Below the pieces are notes generated by a model, which saw only the letters and a program-made list of their open reading frames with translations, was not told the DNA's origin and made no database searches. Shown in pieces: positions 56,041-64,000 of a DNA stretch of 64,000 nt. Each line of letters opens with the position of its first letter. The first letter of the stretch is position 1. The DNA lies in NCBI GenBank assembly GCA_963995525.1, contig OZ023214.1, positions 35,976,562 to 36,040,561 of the forward strand, given 5' to 3'. A program made the translations under genes and the position numbers. The stretch comes from Escarpia spicata. Taxonomy: Eukaryota; Annelida; Polychaeta; Sabellida; Siboglinidae.

Positions 56041-57352
56041 CAGACCTGGGGCCGAAGTACTCGGTACTCGTGTACTCGAGTACATTTTTGAAGTACTCAT
56101 ACTCATAAAACTTGTGGGTCATGGACTCGTACTCGTACTTATACTCATTGTACTCAGATTTTACGAGTACATTACAAGTACATCTGAGTACTTTCTCAAT
56201 ATGTACTGGGGAAAATTAATATATTTGGTTATAAAACACTTTCCTGAAATATTTTAATGTTCAACTATTTTGTAATTATTTTGTTATTTCTGATAGAATA
56301 CCACCTTACCATCCCTACACATGGTACATCCTCAATCTCTGATAAACATGGCTATATTACATAAACATGGCTACAGGCAGCATCTTTTCCCAAGCAGAAA
56401 CACCCTGTTAAGCAAACAATATTTGTAGGCTATCAGTTCAGGCCATAAACCTGTTTGTTTAATTAGGCCACCAGAATGTCCATAAAAAGCCAATTAGCAG
56501 TTAACTCACCAATTAGAAAGGAAATGCCTTTGATGTAGTCTGGAGACCATGTCACTTGACAGTGGCTGACAGTGCTAACTGGTAAGAACAAGAACTGCCA
56601 GTCTTCCTCTGTAGAAGTAAGGTGGCTCAAGTCAGACTGCCTCCTACACTAGTATAATCCCGTGCCAGTAGCCTGGCTAAAAAGTCCAAAGGGGATGCTG
56701 AACCTGTTATCTGGACATGTGCTAACCCTCTTTACAACTAGTAGTCTACGATCAGAAAATATAAATTGCAAACTTATAACATCAGCAGATTGCTGATTGT
56801 AGAGGTGAACGAATACATCAATCAGCCATGTACACATCACCACAGAGACCCACTACAGTTCTGAGTTTTCCAACTGTGGATCAGTTGGTCCCCCACCATC
56901 TCAGCATTCCAGCCTCATCAGCCCCAGTTGAAAGGGTATTTAGCATAGCCGAGAAAGTATTCTGCCCTGAACGGTGCAGCCTGAAAGATTCAACTTGTGA
57001 ACAACTCATGTTCATTCGGGCAATGGCAAATAGATGATAAGATCATAGGATGCCACTGAAATGAATGCCAATGAAGTGAATTTCATTGTTGATGAAATAG
57101 AGGTTTTTTAGTTTTCCTTATAAAAAATTAATTGATCAACTGCCATTGCATATTCACTTTTGCTGAGTTATATAAATTAGATTAATTAATAATTTTAAAA
57201 TATTTTATTATTTAATAGTTATATTTTTTTTATGTACTTGTACTTGTACTCGTACTCAGCTTTTCGCAATGTACTCGTACTCATACTCATCCATCTTCAC
57301 AGTACTCATACTTGTACTTGTACTCATGAAAATGTACTCGGCCCCAGGTCTG
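56041..57352 (+). mobile_element. hAT transposon remnant with GTACTC-rich subterminal repeats
   Basis: The left end CAGACCTGGGGCCGA and the right end (reverse complement CAGACCTGGGGCCGA) are a perfect 15-bp terminal inverted repeat. Subterminal regions (56055-56200 and 57230-57340) are arrays of GTACTCGTACTC / GAGTAC words in both orientations. The interior carries the C-terminal part of a hAT transposase. The flanks GTAGATAT (left) and GTACTAGATAT (right) look like a target duplication altered by a 3-bp insertion. The element is 1.3 kb, much shorter than an autonomous hAT, so it is internally deleted. Confidence 0.9.
56828..57037 (+). pseudogene. hAT transposase C-terminal dimerisation domain fragment
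   Basis: The open frame has VDQLVPHHLSIPASSAPVER, VFSIAEKVFCPERCSLKDST and QLMFIRAMANR before a stop. This is the conserved hAT dimerisation block (L-x-I-P-x-S-S-A-x-x-E-R-x-F-S-x-A-G). The usual Gly after SIA is Glu here. The catalytic DDE part is missing upstream, so no activity is expected. Confidence 0.85.
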
Positions 57353-58130
57353 GTACTAGATATGTGGGTAAATATTGGAATATTGTAATTTAGTTATAAA
57401 TTATAATGTTGTGGTTATTTATGTTAATAACATATGCATAGCTTTCTTATGTTACCCAAGTAATAATCTATCAAATAACCATAAATCAATTGATGATTTT
57501 CTGGTAACATTTAAACTTCTATTTTCAGGAGATCTGTTCAGATCCATTGTTGTTTGTTAAAGGAGCAAGTCGTTTTGATATCATCCAGGGCATTCTAGGT
57601 TTGAATTCTTACAAAACTGACACTTTATTATGTATATCCCTTATTTATTTGAAACATTTAGTACGCTACAATGGTATGCACTGAAAAAACAACATATATA
57701 TGTGCATTTATGCGTATGTGTAAAGGATTTATAATTATATAAATCAATTTAAACGATTAGTTGAACTTGACAACCTGCTACTTTTTACTGAAATAATGGT
57801 GTTTGAACAATTCATATATCATGTTATAATTAATTGCTACATTGACCACAACAAAGATTCCACGCAAGGGTTAAATGTATCAATTGACATGGACTCGCTA
57901 TCTCTAATAAAGGAAACTTTTTCAAATAAACCACTCATATTATCATAGACAAATGTTTACACTATGACCTCATAAGGGATTATCTTAGAACGTCGATGGC
58001 CGATGTAAGACAAAATTACTTTTGTTTTGGGGAGGGAGTTTCAAGGGCAGTTTCATCTAGCATCGGATATCACGTTTCAGACTAATACTCCTAATATATT
58101 GATGTCATCATATCAGTATTTACAAACTTT
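57353..58130. other. No gene seen
   Basis: AT-rich sequence between the hAT element and the calpain region; earlier calpain exons were not found here. Confidence 0.4.
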
Positions 58131-58265
58131 CATCTGGGGACGGGGTAAGGGGGGCTGAGGCCAGATGAAAGTATTTTTGTCTGTTATTGGACATCAACAT
58201 TCTGAGATGATCCCTAAGTGAAGCACCTGTTGAATGATTGACTTGAGATACTTGTTTGTGTCCAG

Positions 58266-58363
58266 GAAACTGTTGGCTGCTGGCAGCTGTCACATCGCTC
58301 AGTTCTATTGAGACACTTCTCCACCAGGTGGTGCCACCAAACCAGGAATTCCAGAAAGATTAC
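58266..58363 (+). CDS. Calpain active-site Cys exon, copy 1 (donor lost)
   Basis: After the acceptor TTTGTGTCCAG (58255-58265) the frame reads (G)[19 protein letters not shown] and [13 protein letters not shown]. This is the calpain protease core 1 segment with the nucleophilic Cys (family G-D/N-C-W-x-x-A-A). Calpains are Ca2+-regulated cytosolic cysteine proteases. The aligned copy 2 exon ends TAT|GCAAGT, but here a 9-bp deletion has removed that donor, leaving TACACACTTG. It would have to use another donor (for example CTT|GTAGAT) or is dead. The exon that should follow (AGIFHF... to ...EKAYAK) was not found before 60733. Confidence 0.75.
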
Positions 58364-59298
58364 ACACTTGTAGATGTGTAAAGTAATCACTAGCAGTGGC
58401 TTTATAATTAGTAATAGTTTTACTTGTTTCAGTCACCGTATAGTTTGTGATATTTCAAATGCTCTTCAGAAGATCATGGTAGACTCATGATGTCTTTGAT
58501 TTTTCTTAACCAGATTGTTTCTTTCATGCCCACTGTTCTCCTGTCCAACCCCTGTCTACAAATTTGGTCCCCCTACAGGTCTATTGTGTGATTCTGGTGC
58601 AAAATCTGTGGCGTGTTTAGGAAAGCATTGGGATAACATTTTTTTAAAGAAACCTATTGCACCACTACGGATGGAACCACAGCAAATTAGTGGATTATTA
58701 AACTTGGTCCTCCCTCTCTAAGATCATATCCACTATTAAGGAATCAATTACTAGCTAGCTTCCCACCACCTATGGAATAACAAACCAACCGTTTTTATTG
58801 GCGCCATCTGATAAATTGAATATCACTCAATTCTGCCAGATAGGAGAGAAGTTGTGTTTGGTGTTGTTTTCTGAAATACATCACTGATTGGTAGATCAGA
58901 GGCCAGTGGGCTGAGGAAGCCAGTGAACACAGAAAGAGGCGAGTGGACCTCGGCGATGCACTTACAAAGATCCAAAGTTAGCATATTAATAGTTGTTTAA
59001 CAGAGTCGTTGTTGCTTTTTATATTTCCATCCCATTATGAGAGCAGACTAAACATAATACACCTTTACACAGAAAGGCTCCATTTAGAATACTGCATGCA
59101 AGCTGTGTTAAAACAACAGCATAGACATTGTGGAAAAAATTAGCAATTGATTTAACTAAGGGGTGGTCTCAGAAATGTTAAACAAATTTTGATGCATTTT
59201 ATTTGTTAAAATGTGCTTGAACAATATGTGGCACCACTGGACAAACGTATTTTTGCAAAACAAATTTGACGACTATACTGCCACGTATCGAAACTTTA

Positions 59299-59612
59299 TG
59301 GAGCTCAGTGGCTAGAGCATCAAATTCTCATTTGAGAGAACCCAGGTTTGAATCCTTTCCTGCCTTCTCAAACCTTGGACATGTTCGTTCAATCTGCGTT
59401 GCTCCAGTTCACTCAGTTGAATGAATGAGTACCTGGTTATAGACAGTGGTGGATATTTGTGCACAAATAGTATTTGTGCATTAATAGCAGCATGGCTGAA
59501 TGGTTCCCAGAGAAGTCAAGATGGTATTTGTTTGAATAGGTCTGCCAGAAAAGTGTAAAATGCTTTGAGCAGTCCTAATGACTGGCTACTACACTATATA
59601 AGAACTTTGCCT
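59299..59612 (+). mobile_element. tRNA-derived SINE, copy 2
   Basis: Head TGGAGCTCAGTGGCTAGAGC (box A) and AGGTTTGAATCC (box B), then the same body as the copy at 50706: TTCGTTCAATCTGCGTTGCT, GAATGAGTACCTGG, GACAGTGGTGGATATTTGTG, CAGAGAAGTCAAGATGG and GCAGTCCTAATGACTGGCTA. It lies inside the duplicated segment. Confidence 0.8.
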
Positions 59613-59696
59613 TTATCAGCATGTATGTTGTTACCGGATTCAGTTATGTTCATAATTAGAAGTATGAAGTTACCTTTCCAAATCATTGATGTCTCT

Positions 59697-60062
59697 TACG
59701 GAGCTTTCGGTGTCCTCACGACGCCCTTGTCAGCGTGGGACTACTTCGTTGGTGGTCATCACATGACAGCAGTTCCAAGAAGATCGCGGGAAGGTTGTGC
59801 CGGGTGTCTCTGTTGATGGCTAGTCACCTCTCATGGCCAAAGATTCAACAATGCTCGCAGAGAAAACATCTTCTGGCAAAGGAAAATCAGTGAAGCAATA
59901 GAGTTCAGAGAGAGGTGACCCGTCATCAACAGAGACAACCTTCCCGTGATCTTCTTGGACCTGCTGCCATGTGACGATCACCAACGAAGTCACATGACGA
60001 CCGAGTTTTAGCAGTCTAACGCTGATGACGGCGTCGTGAGGACACCGATAGCTCTGTAATCT
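59697..60062. mobile_element. Fold-back (MITE-like) element with arms of about 140 bp
   Basis: Left arm: GAGCTTTCGGTGTCCTCACG ... GTTGGTGGTCATCACATGAC ... TCTCTGTTGATGGC (59699-59817). Its imperfect reverse complement occupies 59925-60058 (GTCATCAACAGAGACAACC ... GTGAGGACACCGATAGCTC). The loop is about 75-100 bp. A rearranged copy with a longer left arm is at 63260-63540. No coding content. Confidence 0.8.
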
Positions 60063-60484
60063 ACATGCACTCGCGACAGCCAAACGAGTTCTGCATACAC
60101 CAAGTCAGTTCAAGTGCTCACTTATAATTGGGTTGATATGCTGATTGTATGTTACATTTCAGTCAATTTTGTTTCACCATCATCATTGGTTGGCTGTAAC
60201 CAGAGCATATATTAGTTATTTCCACGTGGGTCGATCGTTCGTTCAAAATGGGAGGTCTGTCTTCAAAGTCAAGGTTTCACTATAATCCAACCACTAGAGT
60301 ACTGTGTGAATATAATGGTATATCAATGTAGTTTTTGTTTGTGTAATGGACCAGTGTATCATGTGTACATGGACAATCTGGAATGAAGTATCAGATGATT
60401 TATTTATTGATATATTTTTTGGTTAATTAATTTATTGATAAGTTAATCAATTAATGTATTTGCTTTTATGTATTTATGTAATGA
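60063..60484. other. Intronic sequence; no gene seen
   Basis: AT-rich region between the fold-back element and the TTGG-rich tract, inside the calpain gene. Confidence 0.4.
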
Positions 60485-60706
60485 GTGAAGGATTAATTGT
60501 TTGGCTGACTGGCAACTGGCTGAATAACTTGGTTGATGGACTGGTTGGTTGGTTGATGGACTGGTTGGTTGGTTGGTTGGTCAGTTGTTGATTGGTTGGT
60601 TGGTGGCTGAATGGTTAACTGATTGATTGATTGCTTGGTTTACTGGCTGGCTGGCTGGCTAAGAGATTGATTGATTGTTTGATTGGTTTGGTTGACTCAC
60701 GGATTT
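60485..60706. repeat. TTGG/TGGC-rich intronic repeat
   Basis: Imperfect tandem GGTTGGTTGGTTGATGGACT, TTGATTGATTG and GGCTGGCTGGCT units, ending about 25 bp before the acceptor of the next calpain exon. Strongly G/T-biased on the coding strand. Confidence 0.85.
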
Positions 60707-60732
60707 ATTGCTTACTGTGCTAAACCTTGCAG

Positions 60733-60904
60733 GATGACCGGGTGCTATGAGACCCTGTCTGGAGGTCTCACCAGTGAAGCCATGACAGACTTCACAGGTG
60801 GCGTGGTCAAGAACTTCAACTTCCGTGATGAGTTATCCAGTACCATGTTTCCCATCATGCTCAAGGCTTGCGAGAGGGGCTCCCTGCTGGGTTGCTCTAT
60901 TGAT
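60733..60904 (+). CDS. Calpain protease-core exon (DFTGG ... [11 protein letters not shown])
   Basis: The acceptor is AACCTTGCAG (ends 60732) and the donor is GAT|GTAAGT (60905-60910), both good. The frame is fixed by one base from the previous exon and reads [28 protein letters not shown], then [19 protein letters not shown]. This matches the classical calpain segment 'GSYEAL.GG.T.E...DFTGG ... L..A..RGSL.GCSID', which links protease cores 1 and 2. There are no stops. It ends in phase 0, as does the start of the next exon found at 61719, so these two can be joined directly. Confidence 0.88.
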
Positions 60905-61670
60905 GTAAGTCACCTCTGCAATACTCTTTCACATGTAACCGTTTCGCTGGTGCCACTAAAGAACTGGTTTTGGAGAACAAATTACAAATTCACTAATGTG
61001 TTGTTAGTAGGGGGACTGTACTAGTATAATAATATTGTGATAGCTGTAGTAGTCTTGGAATACTATTGTGGTATTTTTTATTATTGTGGTGGTATCCCTA
61101 AACCATAACTGAATGGTGGCTACATAGTTGATTATTAAATTACCCAATACATTTGCATGTTTACAAACAGTATTATAGTAACACAAGTAGACCTGCTGGT
61201 TTATTTTTCAAACTACCGTGAGTATTGACAGTTCAGTGTACTATTGATGATAACTATTGATAGTTTAATTTACAATCAATACTATGACAACGTCAAATTG
61301 ATTGTTGTGATACAATGACAGGTCATTGTATTGACAGATCCAGTACGTCACAATTTGCCTAGAATCCACGTCCAACAAACTAGTTAAGTTGGTGTAAGAT
61401 ATTTTGCTGTGTTTTCCAACAAAATAATTTTCCTTTGCAACAAAAACAAAGGGCAACATTTAAAAGTAAGAACAATATATGATAAATATTTACTTAGCAT
61501 ATATATGCCGCCTTATATGTATGCGCATGCGCGTGGCGTGTAAGCATATTTGCTAAGGTGAAGTGTGATGGAGGTAATACACATAAGTTGGGTTGGGATG
61601 TATGTATGGATGATGAGTGACATCACATGCAACAGCCACTAATTGTCACACCACTAGTTCTTAAATGGCT

Positions 61671-61710
61671 TGGTGACACTTGGTGACACTTGGTGACACT
61701 TGGTGACACT
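61671..61710 (+). repeat. Four perfect 10-bp repeats at a 3' splice site
   Basis: TGGTGACACT occurs at 61671, 61681, 61691 and 61701 with no mismatch, followed immediately by GTTTGCAG (acceptor AG at 61717-61718). It occupies the place where a polypyrimidine tract is expected. Confidence 0.95.
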
Positions 61711-61718
61711 GTTTGCAG

Positions 61719-61799
61719 GCAGCCGGTGGTCAGATGGAGGAGGAGCTGGACAACGGTCTGCTACGAGGCCATGCTTACTCCATCAAGGCTGTCAGAGTG
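61719..61799 (+). CDS. Calpain active-site His exon
   Basis: It reads AAGGQMEEELDNGLLRGHAY + SIKAVRV in phase 0, ending at a GTCAGT donor (61800-61805). The GLLRGHAYS motif is the calpain segment with the catalytic His (family G-L-x-x-G-H-A-Y). It joins in phase to the exon ending at 60904. The exon carrying the catalytic Asn (N-P-W) is not found between here and the next Cys exon at 62241, nor later in the window. Confidence 0.87.
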
Positions 61800-61832
61800 G
61801 TCAGTAGTATCTGTATACATTACATACATACA

Positions 61833-62108
61833 CCACACACTATCTTTGTGTTCTTAACCTCCCATATCCCGCTCTCATTTCTACGACTCCTTTCAATTCT
61901 CTCTCTATATTCTTTCTTGTTGTCTTCCTTCTTTTTACTTCACTCCATCCTTATTTGTCCTTCCACTCCTTTTATTTCCTCTTTCTGGGTCTCTGTCGCT
62001 CTCCTCTCCTAAACCTCTTTCCACCTCTCTCCTCTCTTTTATCTCTGACTCCACCCCTCTCTCTCCTTCCTTCCCTTAATCTCTTCCCTGTCTTTCTCTG
62101 TCTTTCAT
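61833..62108. repeat. CT-rich intronic low-complexity tract
   Basis: Predominantly pyrimidine (CTCCTTTCAATTCTCTCTCT, CTCTCCTCTC). The open frames on either strand are composition artefacts. Confidence 0.8.
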
Positions 62109-62240
62109 CTGAGGATGGGGTTAGGGGGGCTGAGGCCAGATTAAAGTAATGTTGTCTGTTATTGGAAACCAACATTCTGAGATGATCCCTAAGTGAAGCA
62201 CCTGTTGAATGATTGACTTGAGATACTTGTTTGTGTCCAG

Positions 62241-62338
62241 GAAACTGTTGGTTGCCGGCGGCCGTCGCATCACTCAGTTCTATCGAGACACTTCTCCACC
62301 AGGTGGTGCCACCAGACAAGGAGTTCCAGAAAGATTAT
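62241..62338 (+). CDS. Calpain active-site Cys exon, copy 2 (GC donor)
   Basis: The acceptor TTTGTGTCCAG ends at 62240. The frame reads (G)[19 protein letters not shown] and VVPPDKEFQKDY, 98 bp, ending TAT|GCAAGT. If the exon is used it needs a rare GC-AG intron. Compared with copy 1, the Leu next to CWL is Pro, unusual in this motif. It lies downstream of the His exon, so it cannot be an internal exon of the same protease domain; it must belong to a second tandem gene or domain, or be a stray duplicate. Confidence 0.7.
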
Positions 62339-62990
62339 GCAAGTATGACACATGTAGATTGTTAATTTTTTTTAACCAGATTGTTTCTTTGATGCCTACT
62401 GTTCTCCTGTCCAACCCCTGTCTACAGACTTGGTCCCCTACAGGTCTATTGTGTGATTCTGATGCAAAATCTGTGGTGTCTTTAGGAAAGCATTTGGATA
62501 ACATTATTGCGCCACTACGGATGGAACCACAGCAAATTAGTGGGTTAAACTTGGTCCTCCCTCTCTAAGATCATATCCACTATTAAGGAATCAATTACTA
62601 GCTAGCTTCCCACCACCTATGGAATAACAAACCAACCGTTTTTATTGGCGCCATCTGATAAATTGAATATCACTCAATTCTGCCAGATAGGAGAGAAGTT
62701 GTGTTTGGTGTTGTTTTCTGAAATACATCACTGATTGGTAGATCAGAGGCCAGTGGGCTGAGGAAGCCAGTGAACACAGAAAGAGGCGAGTGGACCTCGG
62801 CGATGCACTTACAAAGATCCAAAGTTAGCATATTAATAGTTGTTTAACAGAGTCGTTGTTGCTTTTTATATTTCCATCCCATTATGAGAGCAGACTAAAC
62901 ATAATACACCTTTACACAGAAAGGCTCCATTTAGAATACTGCATGCAAGCTGTGTTAAAACAACAGCATAGACATTGTGGAAAAAATTAG

Positions 62991-63180
62991 CTGGCTATAG
63001 ACAGTGGTAGGTATTTGTGCACAAATAGTATTTGTGTATTAATAGCAGCATGACTGAATGATTTCCAGAGAAGTCAAGATGGTGTTTGATATTGAATAGG
63101 TCTGCCAGGGAGTGAAGTATAAAATGCTTTGAGCAGTCCTAATGACTGGCTACTGCACTATATAAGAACTTTTTCTTTAT
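62991..63180 (+). mobile_element. tRNA-derived SINE, copy 3 (3' part only)
   Basis: Begins abruptly within the SINE body (GGCTATAGACAGTGGTAGGT) and continues like 59430-59612. The head is missing because of the deletion that joined it to the intronic sequence at 62990. Confidence 0.8.
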
Positions 63181-63259
63181 CAGCATGTATGATGTTACCG
63201 GATTCAGTTATGTTCATAATTGGAAGTATGAAGTTACTTTCCTAAATCCTTCATGTCTC

Positions 63260-63540
63260 TTACACAGCTTTCGGTGTCCTCACGAAGCCCTTGTCAGCGT
63301 TGGACTGCTAACTCTCGGTCATCATGTGACTTCGTTGGTGGTCATCACATGACAGCAGTTCCAAGAAGATCGCGGGAAGGTTGTGCCGGGTGTCTCTGTT
63401 GATGGCTGGTCACCTCTCATGGCCAAAGATGCAACAGTGCTCGCAGAAAAAATAACTTCTGGGAAAGGAAAATCAATGAAGCAATAGAGTTCAGAGAGAG
63501 GTGATCAGCCATCAACAGAGACAACCTTCCCGTGATCTTC
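63260..63540. mobile_element. Fold-back element, second copy, partial right arm
   Basis: Contains CTTTCGGTGTCCTCACGAAG, GGTCATCATGTGACTTCGTT and the central part as in 59697-60062. It is cut within the right arm at 'gtgatcttcttggtc', where a fragment of 58915-59015 follows. Confidence 0.75.
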
Positions 63541-63546
63541 TTGGTC

Positions 63547-63645
63547 TGGGGAAGCCAGTGAACACAGAAAGAGGCGAGTGGACTTCGGAGATGCACTTAC
63601 AAAAATCCAAAGTTAGCATGTTAATAGTTGTTTAATAGAGTCATT
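63547..63645 (+). repeat. Third, short copy of the duplicated calpain intron
   Basis: GAAGCCAGTGAACACAGAAA GAGGCGAGTGGAC...GATGCACTTAC... corresponds to 58917-59015 and 62759-62855 with a few substitutions. Confidence 0.9.
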
Positions 63646-63654
63646 GTGTTTTAG

Positions 63655-64000
63655 TCCTTTGGCCGAAGGTCCAAGGGACTATTGCCATCACTCTGCGTCC
63701 GCCGTCCGCCGTTAGCTACCGTATCTCAGAAACCGTTCAGCAACTTTTTCTCTAATTTTGCGTAGACATATCTTAGGGCACTGCCACTATGCACAATAAA
63801 TCTGTATTTGATTGAATCATTTTAAGGGCTTCATGGGGCCTCCAAGGACCCCAAAACTGGTAAAAATGTAACATTTGGTCTATTTTTTTCAAAACCTGTT
63901 CAGCAACTTTTTTCTAATTTTGCATAGATGTATCTTAGGGGGCTGCCACTATATACAAGAAATCTGTATTTGATTGAATCATTCTAAGGGCACCTAAGGG
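63655..64000. mobile_element. Unclassified transposon-like repeat, cut by the window end
   Basis: Starts TTAGTCCTTTGGCCGAAGGT CCAAGGGACTATTGCC...GCGTCCGCCGTCCGCCG. Inside is a sub-repeat of about 90 bp (TCAGCAACTTTTTCTCTAAT ... ATTTGATTGAATCATT), at 63740-63830 and again at 63898-63990. This composition is what I associate with widely dispersed non-autonomous elements in lophotrochozoan genomes; the class is not established. Confidence 0.6.

Larger units (their letters stand above)
58131..60005 (+). repeat. Segmental duplication, copy 1
   Basis: Matches 62107-63545 at a distance of about 3976 bp. It contains a calpain Cys exon, about 700 bp of intron (including 'tggtcctccctctctaagat', 'attggcgccatctgataaat'), a SINE and a fold-back element. 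Identity is very high in 58500-59140 versus 62370-62985. Copy 2 lacks about 300 bp covering the SINE head (junction at 62990). A third partial copy of 58915-59015 is at 63547-63645. Confidence 0.95.
62107..63545 (+). repeat. Segmental duplication, copy 2
   Basis: Tandem relative of 58131-60005 in the same orientation. It differs by small indels, by loss of about 300 bp around the SINE head (junction at 62990), and by a rearranged fold-back element. Confidence 0.95.

Noticed and set aside
60683..60732. Extension of the calpain exon upstream ([12 protein letters not shown]...)
   Set aside because: It is intron read-through; a clean acceptor CCTTGCAG precedes the conserved sequence and the extension has no calpain similarity.
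60905..61024. Extension of the calpain exon past SID
   Set aside because: A GTAAGT donor follows immediately and the sequence after it is not calpain-like.

Overview
This is animal (metazoan) nuclear DNA. Genes are sparse and split into exons with GT/AG junctions. Most of the window is non-LTR retrotransposon, DNA transposon, SINE, satellite and microsatellite sequence. The element mix suggests a marine lophotrochozoan such as an annelid or mollusc: CR1 elements with a zinc-finger/esterase ORF1, RTE elements with TAAG tails, PIF/Harbinger and hAT remnants, and tRNA-derived SINEs. That placement is inference; the sequence does not fix the species. There is a 200-base assembly gap at 42550-42749.

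Host genes. (1) On the minus strand, 5225-5927 is a first coding exon with a signal peptide and the extracellular domain of a GPR158/GPR179-like class C receptor. It ends in a perfect GTAAGT donor, sits below a CpG-rich promoter-like region (about 5930-6750), and its other exons lie before base 1. (2) On the plus strand, 53636-55557 holds two exons that join in frame, plus a probable terminal exon, of a gene I do not recognise. (3) On the plus strand, 58266-62338 holds calpain protease exons: an active-site Cys exon, an exon ending in [11 protein letters not shown], the active-site His exon, and then a second Cys exon. A segment of about 1.4-1.9 kb has been copied in tandem about 3.98 kb apart.

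Mobile DNA by region. 2400-3716 is a PIF/Harbinger element with a frameshifted transposase fragment. 11121-12656 is a 59-bp satellite. 13165-15655 is a decayed LINE split by a hAT element (14060-15326). 16080-16820 and 18240-18965 are more LINE fragments. 19269-21092 is a 26-27-bp satellite organised in 269-bp higher-order repeats; its monomer closely matches the 3' UTR of the CR1 LINEs in this window. 22485-24725 is a 5'-truncated CR1 LINE with an uninterrupted reverse transcriptase frame. 25183-30478 is an internally deleted LINE together with a large inverted duplication of its own 5' part. 38160-42452 is a nearly full-length but dead CR1 copy. 42750-44220 and 51195-53440 are RTE-type pieces. 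46735-47220 is an 80-bp minisatellite open in all three minus-strand frames. 56041-57352 is a hAT element with a recognisable transposase C-terminus. SINEs lie at 44280-44438, 50706, 59299 and 62991.

I see no operon, CRISPR array, rRNA or intact tRNA gene. The observations I would check first are the LINE-derived higher-order satellite, the duplicated calpain cassette with its damaged splice signals, the inverted LINE structure, and the unidentified three-exon gene.
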